The notes: generated from the sequence alone by a model not told the origin. DNA of 64,000 bases from Dolomedes plantarius (GCA_907164885.2 OU015503.1:65037068-65101067); one strand, 5' to 3'. Shown: positions 33,706 through 46,233, counted from the stretch's first letter. Numbers and translations: made by a program.

Positions 33706-34404
33706 TCTATATAGTATAAAAAACAGTTCCGTAACTGACTGACTCACTGACTGACATACAACGCACAGACCAAACCGCTGGACCTAAAGGGCTGAAATTT
33801 TGCATGACGATTCTTCTTATAGTGTAGGGGTGCACTAAGAAAGATTTCTGAAAAATTCTTCTTAGTTTTTTTTTAAATTAAATTTATAAGCTGTTTTAGT
33901 AACTTCTTTTAAGTTTGCACGTAAAATAATAATTTGAGGGTTATGAAATTTATATCACGAGAAAGATCATAAAATTTCCTTTAAAATGAAATATTTATCG
34001 AATCTTTACGTCCATTTTCTGATTTTTGGGGAATTTTTAAAGATTAAATATTAGAATTTAATTTATTAAATGTTGATCAAGTGATTTCTTTTTCAAGTAC
34101 TTTAAATAAATTTATCGTCACGTCCATAACAATGAAATAGACAAAAAATATTTTTTCCCTTGCTAATGCGGCAGACGATTGGACATTATCCAAAAAAAAT
34201 ATTAAAATATAGTAAAAGATATGTTCCTTAAACTGTACTACATTAACTGAACTATATTCTTTAGTATATCCCATTAGATTTAAATTGAATATTTTCTTCT
34301 ACATTATTTTGTCTATAAAAATATCTCTTACGATTTTTTTATAAATATATTTTTTTAGTTTTTGTTTTTTACATCAATTTTATACATTGAACGTCGTATT
34401 TATT

Positions 34405-34441
<37 letters not shown>

Positions 34442-34545
34442 TTTATTTATTTATTTATTTTCGGGGGGGGGGGCATTAATTGCATACATTGACCGTTGTA
34501 TTTAATTTGAATGTACTCCGTAGCGAAGTGCGGGTTTTCAACTAG
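33706..34545 (+). mobile_element. Helitron-like element, copy 2
   Basis: 840 bp starting TC after an A and ending CTAG before a T, the Helitron boundary rule. The 5' part contains CTGACTGACTCACTGACTGA and GGACCTAAAGGGCTGAAAT, widespread in animal Helitron-like repeats; the 3' end reads CGAAGTGCGGGTTTTCAACTAG. A (TA)n(TTTA)n run and a G10 tract lie inside (34410-34470). Most of it matches 3941-5679. No coding capacity. Confidence 0.68.
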
Positions 34546-34549
34546 TGTT

Positions 34550-36480
34550 TATATAAAAAAATAATAATTCTTTTACTAAACTTTGAAAAACCTTATATAA
34601 AACCCGCATTTGCAAAACATCTGTCACCATCGGCGGTCTTGTACACGACCCATAAAAGATAATTAGCACATTCCCCCCCCCCCCCCCAACTTCTAGTAAC
34701 AGTTTTTAACATTGAACTATATTTAGCACCCTTGACCCGACAGAGAAGAAAAAAAAACAGCGAGGCAGATGTTAGTATTTCCCCCCGGACTTCCGAAGTA
34801 CCGTAAGAGCAGAATGTCATCTACCATGGATGGCTCTGTCATTCATAACGTCATTCGACATTTTGTTGCTAGCTGGCTGAAGAACTTAGAAATCGTTTTC
34901 AGACAGGTATTGGTGATGATAATTTCGTCATGTATAATAAACTTTCTTTTCAACATTAAAAGCTCAGTGTTTGTTCAATGCGGTAAACCATTGGGGTTTT
35001 TTTTCTACATTTGGTAGCGTTATAGTATGTAAAGTCTGCAGTTGTGAATGAAATCTTTATGGTTAGATTCAGTTAGAGAGTGTATTTTTAAAAGAGTATT
35101 ATTAAAATCTTAAACAAAAAACCGACAGAAAGGATAAAAAATTAACTTCCAGTTTTAAAAACATTTTTATCGCTTTACGACATACCACAAACAATAGCAT
35201 ACATCAGTATTCCTATGAACGATAGAAATCAAATTATTAGAATCCGCAAATATAAATCTGTCTTATTTTCGCCTATTTATAAAATATGTAAGTTTAATGG
35301 TTTTCAGCGTATCTTTCAAAGAAAAGAGGAAACCTAATACTGAGCAAAAAAGGGTCTTTCTTAGAGCTATTAAACAGTTCCAGGTCTTACAGTTAAGAAC
35401 AATAATTGACCTTTTTATACAGTTTTATAAATTAAAAAAATTAGACTTTTTTATGGCCCACTAATATAACTTAAATTACGTTCTTATCTAGGTCAGTGCA
35501 GGCAAGAGAGGATCCACTTTTTATCAACGCTGTGCAGTATGCGCGGGGAATAGAAAAACATAAATGGGGAACTAAAAATAAATTCCGAAATTCTTTGCCA
35601 TTGAACCCGGTAGATGGTAGATCTTCTCAAAGCAACAATATGGCGGCATGATTTGTAACATTGGCCCTACCTCAGATCATCAATTATTCCCACTTAGGTT
35701 GCGTCATTTTGTTGGGCTTTCGCGGTAGAAACGAGAAACTTTTCCAAATACAGAAAATCTCAATTTTTGTTAAACGTCATATTAGAATTTATTACTCTTG
35801 TTAAGTCGATAGTATTTCGTTTATTAATTTTACATGCATGAGTAATAGTTCTACTATTTTTTAAAATGTAGATGAATTGTTTTTATTGATTGAAATATTG
35901 AAAATTGCTTTTAAATGACTATAAATATATCGATAGTCTCATAGGAATCGACGAAATCACTCTGCTATTCAGCATTCTGCTATTCAGCTAAAATTATTTG
36001 CATTCCAATTGGACAATGATTAGCGCTATTTAAGATGATTTTTTGTCTTTTCCTGTTTTTTCTGGTTATCCTAAAACGGATTTTTTATTACAGAGAAAAC
36101 ATTAAATTCGTTTGATACTTTAACATCAATTAAGTTTGATGTCTTGTACTAAAAATCAAAAGATATGAAATAAACATTTAGTTTGTCTATTTTGACGTCA
36201 TTTTTATGAAAAACCATTTGAAGAGTCATTGTTTTAGGCAAAATGTAGATTCCAACTCATTTGCCACTTTCAAGCATACGATAGTATCTATACAGGATGT
36301 TTGTTTAAAATTATGCCAAAGCAGTATACAGAGATGTTGGAAGAACATTTTAACATATGCCAGAGGGGTCCTCCCCATGCTATCATTTGAGAAAGAATAT
36401 ATTGGTTACTTAACGGAAAAACGACCTGTGCTTTAAAATATTCAAAGGTTGTTAGTTATTTTAAGAGAAATTGGTGTGAT
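34550..36480. other. unassigned intronic DNA
   Basis: No gene recognised. A C15 run lies near 34673-34688. Small plus frames at 34769-35017 and 36206-36436 show no known domain. Confidence 0.35.
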
Positions 36481-36489
36481 AGCTAAAGT

Positions 36490-37665
36490 CTACTGGCACC
36501 TCCTCGTGGTGGGCCCTGGGAGGTAGTCATCTGACTGCCTGCTAAAGCCGGAGGCTGGGGAGAAGAGAGTTCATTTAATTATTTATTATAGAGAAAAAAA
36601 GACTGAGTCCTGTGGAGGCTTGCGATGAATTCGATAAAACTGTAAATGAAAAATATAAGAAATTAAATGATATGATAAGTGCATCTAGATGGAACCCAGA
36701 TATAAAGAGTGACTTAAGTGATAATATTTTGGCAATTTTGGATGTAGTCAAGGAACAAAGGAACTTGATTATGTATGCTACAGGCAAAATAGTGTTCTTG
36801 AAAAAAGAAAAGATGAAATTTATGCTGATGTAGCTAAAAAACCATCTAAGGAAAAAGCGATAATAGGGAAAAATAAAGGAACCAGGGAGTTTGTGGTTAA
36901 GATCATGCCAAAGGCAGACCAGACTTCCGACACTACGAAAGGACAACTGCAAGAACTTATTAAACCGGGCGAACTGAAGATAGGCATTAAAGCCTGTCGG
37001 AGAATTGACAGAGGAAGAGTGGTCATTGGGACAGAAAATGAGGAAGACTTAGATAAGTTAATCAAGGAGTTCAAAGCTATTGATAAGCTTGAAAAAAACT
37101 ATAAAATTGAAAAGCCAAAGAGAAGACGCCCTTCCACTTTATAATATTCGGAGTTAAGGAAGAATATGAAAATGTGGAATTTAAAAGAAAGTTGTTGGCG
37201 CAAAATGATGAATTCAAAGAAAGCGATTTGAATATAGTCAAGAGATATGAAACGAGGTCTGGAGACAATTGGATTCTCACTATTAGTGAAGAGTCATATA
37301 AGAAAATTGAAAAAATTAAAAAGGTAAAGATAGACTGGGAAAGATTCAACATGAAAGAATATTTGCGACCGGTCATTTGTTATAGCTGTTGGAGCTATGG
37401 ACATATAGCGAAGGTCTGTTAATTCAAGAAAACCTGCATGAGGTGTAGAAAGATGCATGAGAATATGAAAGACTGTAAAGAAAATCCAGAGTGTGCGAAT
37501 TGTTATCATTTTCATGATAAAGATGACACCATTGATAAGGAGAAGCTACGAGTTGTAGTTAATCACCTACCTACGGACACTAGCTGTTCGAGGTACGTAC
37601 ATCAGGTGAAAAAGCTTATCAGCAGAACTGATCATGGGACGTTTAAAGTTGGACACTAATTTAAT
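36490..37665 (+). pseudogene. LINE ORF1 (Gag-like, zinc knuckles)
   Basis: Non-LTR retrotransposon ORF1 in several frames: helical N-part (36612-36833), middle (36893-37144), then 37174-37422 and 37438-37659. The last two carry three knuckle-like arrays: CYSCWSYGHIAKVC (CX2CX4HX4C), CMRCRKMHENMKDC, and CANCYHFH. The tail KKLISRTDHGT matches the end of many arthropod LINE Gag-like ORFs. Stops at 37142 and 37420 and a frameshift near 36830 disable it. No ORF2 follows, so this is a fragment; the clade (I, Jockey, R1 or similar) is unresolved. Confidence 0.78.
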
Positions 37666-38860
37666 TTTGTTGGTGCAGCTTTCATTGTTAATTTGGATTC
37701 AAGGAAATTTTTATGTTTTAATTATATTTTGTACATTTATGTTTTGGTTGCCTGCACGAACTGGCAGGACTTTTTTGTTGTAAATTTATAAGACAATAAA
37801 GTGGGATAAGCAATGTAGTTCGCAGCTTGGTGGCTGCGGACCTAAGAGGGGAAATTTGTTTAATATGAAATTCATGTACATGAACACGGACACTTAAAAT
37901 GGATTGGCTCTGTTGATACTCTGGCTCGTGGAGGTCGAGAGCGAGCGGCGTCGCTAACTGAACTGAACTTGGATGGTAGAGATTTTAGGTGCCTGCCCTT
38001 CGGGTCCTGTCGGGCCGGCTGGATTACTATGGCGAGACCGGTCATCAGGATTATTATTGGTCGATACTCCGTAAAGGAGGGGGGGGGCGGAAGGAAGGAT
38101 TGAATTAACATATGCCAGAGTTTGAAGTTCTGAAAATATATCCGAAAATGTACGTTTTGAAGTATAGAATTACGTCTAAAATTTTGGATGACGTTAGAGC
38201 AAATTTTCGTCAGATATACCACGAATCAATGATTACATATAAAAATTATGTCGGGGAAAGAAAGGGTTTGATGCTTGTAAAATATTTAATGAGTGTTTTA
38301 AAGATTTTAGTTTTTCACTATATCACCAATAATCTCTCTGGTCTCCCAGTGTTTATAGATTTTAAAAAAATCCATGGTATAATTCGCCAAAGTAGAGTAA
38401 ATTTCATAAAAATAATTGTGTAAAAGTTTTACATTTATTACAGACATTTTTAAAAATTTTATTAAGTGCTCTCATTTTACAAAATCTTCCTATCATATTT
38501 ATTCAAAAAATCATTTATAAAAAATTAATTAAATTATCATAAATTTAATGTTTTATCTCTTATTGAGATATAGCGATTTCCAATTTTAAATTTCTATAAT
38601 TTAAGATTTATCGCCGTTTTTCTGAAAATGAGATATTTTTGACAAATACAGATCCCTCTTACAGTCAACAATTATATTTGAAATAAACCTATCATAGAGG
38701 TCTAAACTCGATGAATACACAAAAAGAAAATGTAACTCAGGGTAACTATAACTCAGTAAACTATGGTCCGGTTTCAACGAAACTTAATTTTAGGGCACTA
38801 TATTCTTACAAATATAGAGCTAAAGTGCACCTTTTATGTTATTTGGAATAACAAACAGAT
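37666..38860. other. unassigned intronic DNA
   Basis: Contains a G9 run near 38081-38089. The 103-codon plus frame at 38112-38423 and 116-codon minus frame at 37872-38222 overlap and show no domain; neither is called. Confidence 0.35.
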
Positions 38861-38869
38861 TTTACAATA

Positions 38870-39180
38870 GCTTTAGCATAATATAGTCAAGTGTGAACAT
38901 AAAATTTAGACGAGAGTTGAGCGAGTAGAACATTAGTATAATAAAGACAGGTGTCAACATAAAATAATGTACTTCAGAGTTGAACGGATAGAATTTAGCA
39001 TAACAGATCGATAACATAAAATATAGATTAGAGTTGAGCGGGTAGAATTTTAGTATAATATAGACAGTCCTCAACATAAAATGTAGTTGAGAGCGGGTAG
39101 AATTAAGTATAATAAACGGATAAAATAAAATGTAGATCAGAATTGAGCGGGTAGAACTTTAGTTTAATATAACATTCTGA
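38870..39180. repeat. degenerate ~60-bp minisatellite
   Basis: About five imperfect units, each containing ATAAAATGTAG-, GAGTTGAGCGGGTAGAA- and TTTAGTATAATATAGACAG-like segments, about 80 bp from the ADA exon at 39261. Confidence 0.8.
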
Positions 39181-39260
39181 TCTCGTTAAACCGTTATCTG
39201 CAATACTACAACTTGGTAAGATGCCGATGGATTAGTGTACGATAAGCAGTGCCTACTTAC

Positions 39261-39383
39261 ACTATGACAGGAATAAATATGCGAAAAGGTTTCAAAAAAT
39301 TCGCCAATGTGGATGGACATTTTATCCTGCAAGTATCAATAAGATCTTCCAAAGTCTTCACACCAAGATCGATCCCTTTCTTC
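39261..39383 (-). CDS. ADA: adenosine deaminase exon after the first zinc motif
   Basis: 123-nt exon: acceptor TTTTCCAG, donor GTAAGT. One base completes Gln, then KKGIDLGVKTLEDLIDTCRI, KCPSTLANFLKPFRIFIPVI, and two bases of a Val codon. It matches the ADA segment (...RGIALP...LTLPDFLAKFDYYMPAIAG in mammals). Both phases agree with the adjoining exons. Confidence 0.92.
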
Positions 39384-39742
39384 CTGGAAAATAAAAATAA
39401 AAAAATAATTACGGTTAAGGTCAGCATTTCAAAGAGAAAACGATTGCGATGGTTCGTTAGTTGATCTTCATTCTCTCTATTAAACTATGGGGAATTTTCC
39501 TTTCAGTATATTTCTAATTTCAGATTAGCCAGTGCATTTTTCTTCATTACAAAAATCCTTAAATGCAACGCCTTCATTTTATTTTAATGTCGTTTTTTCA
39601 AAAAACAACTTTAAGGCCTTCTTCCCATAGCATTCAGACCGGAGCGGAAGTAGCGTCAGCGATAAAAGTTTCAACCAATCACAAAGTTCAAAGCAATGAT
39701 CTCGTGACAGGACAAACCAATCACAGGTCGAGTCAAAAACTT

Positions 39743-39773
39743 GGGGTGGGGTGGGGGGTAGGGGGGGGGGGGG
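39743..39773 (+). repeat. G-rich tract
   Basis: Runs GGGG-T-GGGG-T-GGGGGG-TA-G13. Could fold into a G-quadruplex in principle. It is embedded in sequence that partly resembles the GGGCCT MITE family (from 39613). Confidence 0.6.
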
Positions 39774-40411
39774 TAAACGGAGGAACGCAACACCTGAAGC
39801 AATATAAACGAGGCTAAATTTTCCTAGCGATAGAAAACAACAATTCAGGGCCCTGTTGTTAAAAAAAAAAAAAAGAACCATGGAACTTTTTTTTATTTTA
39901 AATATTTCGCGCTTTTTATTTAAACGCTTATCTCCATATGCAACAAACAAAATTCCAAAATATGCATTTTCTAATCTTTTATTAGATATACAGAGAAAAA
40001 TTGCCCATAGCTTAACATAGGGACTGAAGATCTACGATGTCTCATAATGCTGTGGGGATATTTACTCTCCGCAATATTACCAAAGAAGCTGATATTTTTA
40101 ATAAAATTTCAACATGAAGTGTTTTTGGCTTGAACGAATTCTAAATTTGATATTAGCAGTCGAAAGAGAATACGAAAAGTTTTTATAGATGCAAAATCAT
40201 GCCATAAAAATATACATTTTCATTTAGATATGAGTTTACAGAAATTTTTTTAAACTGCCAACAAAAAAATAAGACAGTATGTTTTCCTCATAGTTTCGGA
40301 AGTATTAAAAAATTAGTTTTGCAAATATATTAGTAAATGCTTTGTAGTGATAATTAATGAAGCCGTTGAAGTTTTACGATAAATTAAATTTCGTATATAT
40401 ATATATATATA

Positions 40412-41260
40412 TGTCGTAACGTTTTGAAACCCTTATTAACTTTTGCTACAATATTAATAGTAAAGCCTGCCTTGCCTTTCAAATACTTAAACGCATTAGG
40501 GAGCTGTTCCCTCAATAATTTTACAGGGGTATATAGTCCCCCAGACAATCACTTCTTTCTCAAAAATGTGCACTCTTTTGGTCATGTTTTCTGCTTTCAT
40601 CGCTTATCAGCGGAAACAGAAAATACCAATGTTAATCCCTTAAAAGGGGTTGCCTAACGATTGGCGATAATATTCTACAAGTATCCCCTTCCCCTCGCAG
40701 AACACACAAAATAACCCTTTGTCTGATAGCTTTGGCGGAGCCTGCTGGCTACCGCTGGGTCGCCAAATTCCAGATGTTTTCCTCTTCACGTCACGTGACG
40801 AGGCCAGCACAGGAGCGAAGGTTTGAATGACAAAAAAAGATCTCGTCTGGCCACCGATTCAAGAAGATGTCTTTTCCCGCACAACTATCTCCGACTTACG
40901 GGACCAAAGTTGTCCGGCGAAGATCGGCGTTTCCATCCCGGCCTCCTGACTCTTCATGGCTGATCCTTGCTGACCTGAGACCATGCTCGACCATGTACCA
41001 TTTTGTAAATGGCAATAAGCCACTGGCCTTAAGCCTCCTATAACTAATTTAATTTAAAATAAACTATGAAGTACTTCTAAATGATTAGACTTGTGTCTGT
41101 CACCCTTTTATCTTTTTTTTTTCAGAATGACCAGCCACTGGCCATGTTCTATAGCCACTAGATATTAAGATATGAAGTCCTTTCTTCCTATGACATTTTA
41201 GTACTCCATATGGACAACCAAATTCCTACAATGTTCTACACAACAACTTTCTACATAACA
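40412..41260 (+). repeat. 5' LTR of Gypsy element
   Basis: 849 bp, begins TGTCGTAACG and ends CTACATAACA. It differs from the 3' LTR at about six positions I can see plus one T-run length change, so the insertion is young. The element was inserted in a TA run (40395-40411 left; TA run from 46234 right). Confidence 0.95.
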
Positions 41261-44050
41261 ACTGGTCAAATGCAATCTGCAGGGATTATAGAGAGAGCGA
41301 ATACAGAATGGGCTTGCCCCATGCTCCTCGTTAAAAAGAAATCTTTGTCTAACAATCAAACTCCTAATTATCGACTTGCACTTGATCTTCGACTTGTGAA
41401 TTCTGTCATCAAATCATCATCTTATCCACTTCCTAAAATTAACAATATAATATCTAACCTTTCCAATTTCAAATTTTTCACTGCGTTGGACTTACCTAAC
41501 GCCTATTGGCAAATTGATTTACCTCAGGATTTACAACATATTGTTGCTTTTACCACTCCTTTTGGCTCTTTCAAAAATAAACGGATGGTTTTTGGTCTCA
41601 AGACTGCCTCCAGTGTCTTTCAATCCTTAATTGACTCAGTGCTAGATGAAATTCATCTGCCTGGGATTTTTGCCTATCAAGATGACATTGTCATTGGCTC
41701 AAACAGTTTTCAGGAAACTTTGTCCAAATTAACTACTGTTTTGTCTACTTTAATAAAATTTAATATTACTTTGTCTCCTAGTAAGTGTTCTTTCCACACT
41801 ACTAGTATAAATTTCTTAGGTTTCCATGTCAAGCAAAATTCCATTACTCCCATTGAATCTAATATTGTCAAAATTACCTCTTTTCCTATTCCTACAACTA
41901 AACGTCAGCTTAAAAGGTTCATTGGCGTTTGTGGATATTATAGAAATCTAATTCCAAAATATGCTTCATTAATTCAACCATTAATTGACTTAACTACTCC
42001 AAAAGCTAAATTTAAGTGGGAAAGTAATCATCAAAATTCATTTACTAAATTACAAAATGTTTTCTTCAATCATCCTTTTGTCACTCTTCCAAATTGGGAT
42101 CAACCTTTTTACCTTAACACAGATGCTTCACTTAATGGAATATCTGGTATTTTGTTACAAAAATCTAATGATACTTTCACTCCAGTATCTTACTTTAGTA
42201 AACAATTAAAACCCTCTGAAAAGAGATATCCTGCTCTTAAATTAGAACTTTATGCATTATTCAAAAGTGTCATATCATTTAAACATTACTTATTTAATCG
42301 TAACTTTACTGTACTAACTGATAGCAAATCCTTAATTAATTACAAACATACTGCTTCACCAACTGATATAACTACTCGATGGCTCATGGAACTTAGTGAA
42401 TATTCATTTAATTTTGTCCATGTTCCTGGTAAACATAATGTACTTGCTGATTTCTTTTCTCGTTTTGATGAAAATCCACCTTGTGAAACTGTGTCTACTA
42501 ATCCTTCGTTACTTCAATCTGAAGAAGTACTCCCTATTGTTTCCTATGTTGATTCTAATATTCCTCATGTTGATAATAATACTTGTAATGATGTTCTTGA
42601 TACTTCTCTAATTTCCACTTCTAATTGTAATGCTGTGTCTCAATCAAATAATTCTAATAATCAAGTTAATAATATCTGTACTTCTCATAATATTAATGCC
42701 AATCAAGCTGATGATAATAATAATGATCCATGTTTGGAAATTTCAACTCAAACTTTTCTAAATGAACAAATTAATGATGTTAAATTAAATATTGTTCGAA
42801 ATTCCTTAAATTCTAAACGAAAACATATTCCTAAAAAGTTGCAATTTTTCTATATTCATCCTGAAACTAAGTTACTTTGCTGGGACAACAAATTTTCTAA
42901 TAATTCATCTCCCCACAATATCATTGTTGTTCCTGATTCACTAAAAGCAAAAATTTTAAATATAATGCACTTACCTCATTTTGGTATAGACAAAACTTAT
43001 TCCCTACTTAAATTACGTTACCATTGGAAAGGTATGTATGCTGATACTGTAAATTTCATTAATTCTTGTCATACTTGCATTAAACAAAAACAACATAATA
43101 TTCCAAAAGCTCCTTTTCAATCTATTCCTATTCCAAATTCTCCGAATCAAATTATTGCTATGGATATTTTAGGTCCCTTACAAAATTCTCAGTATATCCT
43201 AACTATAATTGATCATTTTTCCAGACACATGCAATTATATCCACTTTCAAAAATTACTTCTGAGGCTGTTACTGACTCTCTTTTCAATTACATTTCAACT
43301 TTTGGTCGTCCATCTACTATTTTAACTGATTTAGGAACTCAGTTCACTTCTGAGGTTTTCAATAAATTTTCTTCTTCATTGGGTATAAATTTGTCTCATG
43401 CGTCTTCTGGACATCCACAGGCGAATTGCATCTGTGAACGTATAAATACTTCTATCAAATCTACTATCAACTCATTACTCGAATCTAAGGTCAATTTCAA
43501 ACATGCTGTACTCATTCATCAAAATTTGTACAATGGTTCTGTTCATTCTTCCACTAACTTTGCTCCTAACATGTTACATTTTGCCAGGGAACTTTCCCTC
43601 CTTTTTGATACCTTTAATAACAGTGTTAATATTGAACAATTAGATAAGTCTGTTTACTTACATAACATTTTGTCATCATTAAAACACATCTATCAGTCAG
43701 TAATTGAAAATCTTAAAGTTAAACAAATTAATCAAGCTGATAAGCAACTTCCTCATGCTAAACTACGTCAATTTCATATTGGTGATGTTGTTTATTTAAA
43801 ATCTAAACACTTGTTCCATAAAAAGTTTACTGGACCATATGAAATAGTCACTCGGCACTCATTGGTCACTTATTCTATAAGGATACTTAATAATCCTTCT
43901 GCTCATATATTTAAAATACATACTGATAGACTTTTATTAGCTCCTCCACGTAAAGCTTACTTAAAACAAACAGGTAACAATACCTCTCTAAATGAACAAC
44001 CTACTAATCGCCAACACAGGACGAGATACTATTTGAGAACGAGAATTTAA
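41210..44050 (+). CDS. pol: Gypsy Pol polyprotein (RT-RNase H-integrase), LTR-fused
   Basis: 946 codons without a stop. The first ATG (41210) and about 17 codons lie inside the 5' LTR; pol homology starts at SAGIIERANTEWACPMLLVK. RT: LDLRLVNSVI, LDLPNAYWQIDLP, and YQDDIVIGS (about residue 156). RNase H: LNTDASLNG (about 302), KLELYAL, TDSKSL, HVPGKHNVLADFFSRF. Integrase: HLPH...CHTCIK zinc finger (about 587-622), MDILGPL (648), LTDLGTQFTSE (705), GHPQANCICER (about 735), giving an intact D-D-E set. A GPF/Y-like FTGPYEIV follows near 873. No upstream gag or protease exists in the element, so any activity would depend on other copies. The start inside the LTR is a consequence of the fusion and may not be used. 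Confidence 0.93.
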   Translation: MDNQIPTMFYTTTFYITTGQMQSAGIIERANTEWACPMLLVKKKSLSNNQTPNYRLALDLRLVNSVIKSSSYPLPKINNIISNLSNFKFFTALDLPNAYWQIDLPQDLQHIVAFTTPFGSFKNKRMVFGLKTASSVFQSLIDSVLDEIHLPGIFAYQDDIVIGSNSFQETLSKLTTVLSTLIKFNITLSPSKCSFHTTSINFLGFHVKQNSITPIESNIVKITSFPIPTTKRQLKRFIGVCGYYRNLIPKYASLIQPLIDLTTPKAKFKWESNHQNSFTKLQNVFFNHPFVTLPNWDQPFYLNTDASLNGISGILLQKSNDTFTPVSYFSKQLKPSEKRYPALKLELYALFKSVISFKHYLFNRNFTVLTDSKSLINYKHTASPTDITTRWLMELSEYSFNFVHVPGKHNVLADFFSRFDENPPCETVSTNPSLLQSEEVLPIVSYVDSNIPHVDNNTCNDVLDTSLISTSNCNAVSQSNNSNNQVNNICTSHNINANQADDNNNDPCLEISTQTFLNEQINDVKLNIVRNSLNSKRKHIPKKLQFFYIHPETKLLCWDNKFSNNSSPHNIIVVPDSLKAKILNIMHLPHFGIDKTYSLLKLRYHWKGMYADTVNFINSCHTCIKQKQHNIPKAPFQSIPIPNSPNQIIAMDILGPLQNSQYILTIIDHFSRHMQLYPLSKITSEAVTDSLFNYISTFGRPSTILTDLGTQFTSEVFNKFSSSLGINLSHASSGHPQANCICERINTSIKSTINSLLESKVNFKHAVLIHQNLYNGSVHSSTNFAPNMLHFARELSLLFDTFNNSVNIEQLDKSVYLHNILSSLKHIYQSVIENLKVKQINQADKQLPHAKLRQFHIGDVVYLKSKHLFHKKFTGPYEIVTRHSLVTYSIRILNNPSAHIFKIHTDRLLLAPPRKAYLKQTGNNTSLNEQPTNRQHRTRYYLRTRI

Positions 44051-45383
44051 ATTTTTGTATATATAATTGTTTAGTTGAGTCGCGACACTAGACAGTTATA
44101 ATGTATGTGTTGTTGTGTCCTAGCCTTTCTTTACGCTGGCGTAGATTGGCCTTTTGTATGTTATGTTTGTGTATATGTAAACAAATTCTCAAATCTTTTG
44201 TTTTCTTTTGCTCTGTCAAGGCATATCTTCTGTACAACTAATAAGTATAATCTTAACAACTACACATATAATGCTAGTGATGCTGATTGCAATTTATTAT
44301 GTAAACAACTACACCACTGGTCATGTACATCTTTTCTTTTTGTTAATACACCATTCATATCACAGTAATTGTGATGTCAAATGATGAGCAGGTGTTTAAA
44401 AGGTATGTTTAGAATTTAACTAATTTTTTTGTGCCAGAACTCATAATGTTAATTTTAAATTAGTCCATACATTAATTTGACTATACACGGTACCTTGTTG
44501 ACTGGTCAGGAACCCCACTTACGATCATGTAAAATTTTTTTGGTGAACATTTCACCTCTCCTTGGCAACATTTTCCCATCTCATATTATATACATATATT
44601 ATTTTGTTTACTTTTTAATTTTTATTTCTCATGATTTCTGTAACATATGCATATATATATCAAGTACTTCAAATTTTGTAACAATTGAGGGATGTGTTCT
44701 TTTTGCACACAATGTGAGGTGATTTTGTTTGCATCCTGTACAATGGGAGTGACACCAAGCATGTGTTCACTCTGAGGACTGCAGCCTCTTTTGTCTTTGT
44801 TTTCGTCTGTGATGATACCAGAGCGTACTCACAATTCGATATATCTTTTGTGCATGTTGTCATCCCAGGAGCAACTGCACTGTTACGATGTAAGTCCACT
44901 TAAAGTAGTGGCATTTAAAAACTTACGTAAGGTAGTCATCCTAGCGAGCTACTCTTCTTTTTTTCTTTTGTAGTTATCCTCACATAGGAGCTACTCACCA
45001 CTCAAAGCAGTGGTGTTTGTCAAGTCCCTCAACATCATAAAATCCTCATCCTCATTCACCCTCATTCAAGTGTTATTCAAATGTATTCCACTGCTATAAT
45101 ATGATAGATATCAGTGTATTTATTTTTATGTTATTTTATTACTTGCTTATCATATGCTATATATATATAGATACATTTAACCACTGCATTAAATATTTTT
45201 TTAGGGGAAATGTTGTCCAGTTTGTTGTCCAGTATGTTGGCCACTTTTGCTCCACTTAGGTGGTAATTTTTTTGTTTTGATTATGCATCAGTACATAGAT
45301 ATAACTTTTTGGCGTTACGCCATTTTTTTTTTGGTTGGTAATCATGTTTCCCTACTATTTTTTTGTGTGTCTGCGGGGGTGAA
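44051..45383 (+). other. Gypsy 3' non-coding region
   Basis: Between the pol stop and the 3' LTR. Short frames (44105-44368, 44477-44722) have no envelope-like features such as a clear cleavage site or membrane anchor. Confidence 0.6.
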
Positions 45384-46229
45384 TGTCGTAACGTTTTGAA
45401 ACCCTTATTAACTTTTGCTACAATATTAATAGTAAAGCCTGCCTTGCCTTTCAAATACTTAAACGCATTAGGGAGCTGTTCCCTCAATAATTTTACAGGG
45501 GTATATAGTCCCCCAGACAATCACTTCTTTCTCAAAAATGTGCACTCTTTTGGTCATGTTTTCTGCTTTCATCGCTTATCAGCGGAAACAGAAAATACCA
45601 ATGTTAATCCCTTAAAAGGGGTTGCCTAACGATTGGCGATAATATTCTACAAGTATCCCCTTCCCCTCGCAGAACACACAAAATAACCCTTTGTCTGATA
45701 GCTTTGGCGGAGCCTGCTGGCTACCGCTGGGTCGCCAAATTCCAGATGTTTTCCTCTTCACGTCACGTGACGGGGCCAGCACAGGAGCGAAGGTTTGAAT
45801 GACAAAAACAGATCTCGTCTGGCCACCGATTCAAGAAGATGTCTTTTCCCGCACAACTGTCTCCGACTATCGGGACCAAAGTTGTCCGGCGAAGATCGGC
45901 GTTTCCATCCAGGCCTCCTGACTCTTCATGGCTGATCCTTGCTGACCTGAGACCATGCTCGACCATGTACCATTTTGTAAATGGCAATAAGCCACTGGCC
46001 TTAAGCCTCCTATAACTAATTTAATTTAAAATAAACTATGAAGTACTTCTAAATGATTAGACTTGTGTCTGTCACCCTTTTATCTTTTTTTTTTTCAGAA
46101 TGACCAGCCACTGGCCATGTTCTATAGCCACTAGATATTAAGATATGAAGTCCTTTCTTCCTATGACATTTTAGTACTCCATATGGACAACCAAATTCCT
46201 ACAATGTTCTACACAACAACTTTCTACAT

Positions 46230-46233
<4 letters not shown>
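45384..46233 (+). repeat. 3' LTR of Gypsy element
   Basis: 850 bp, same termini as the 5' LTR, one extra T in a T-run. Confidence 0.95.

Larger units (their letters stand above)
40412..46233 (+). mobile_element. Ty3/Gypsy LTR retrotransposon with gag-protease deleted
   Basis: Two near-identical LTRs enclose 4.1 kb. No primer-binding site, gag or protease is present: pol sequence begins at the base after the 5' LTR. Pol (RT, RNase H, integrase) is uninterrupted. 44051-45383 is non-coding and has no envelope gene. A short GGGGGTGAA stretch precedes the 3' LTR as a possible polypurine tract. It lies in the second visible ADA intron, antisense to ADA. Confidence 0.93.

Noticed and set aside
44105..44722. 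Short frames after Gypsy pol as a possible envelope gene
   Set aside because: Too short, with no cleavage site or membrane-anchor pattern; better read as 3' non-coding sequence.
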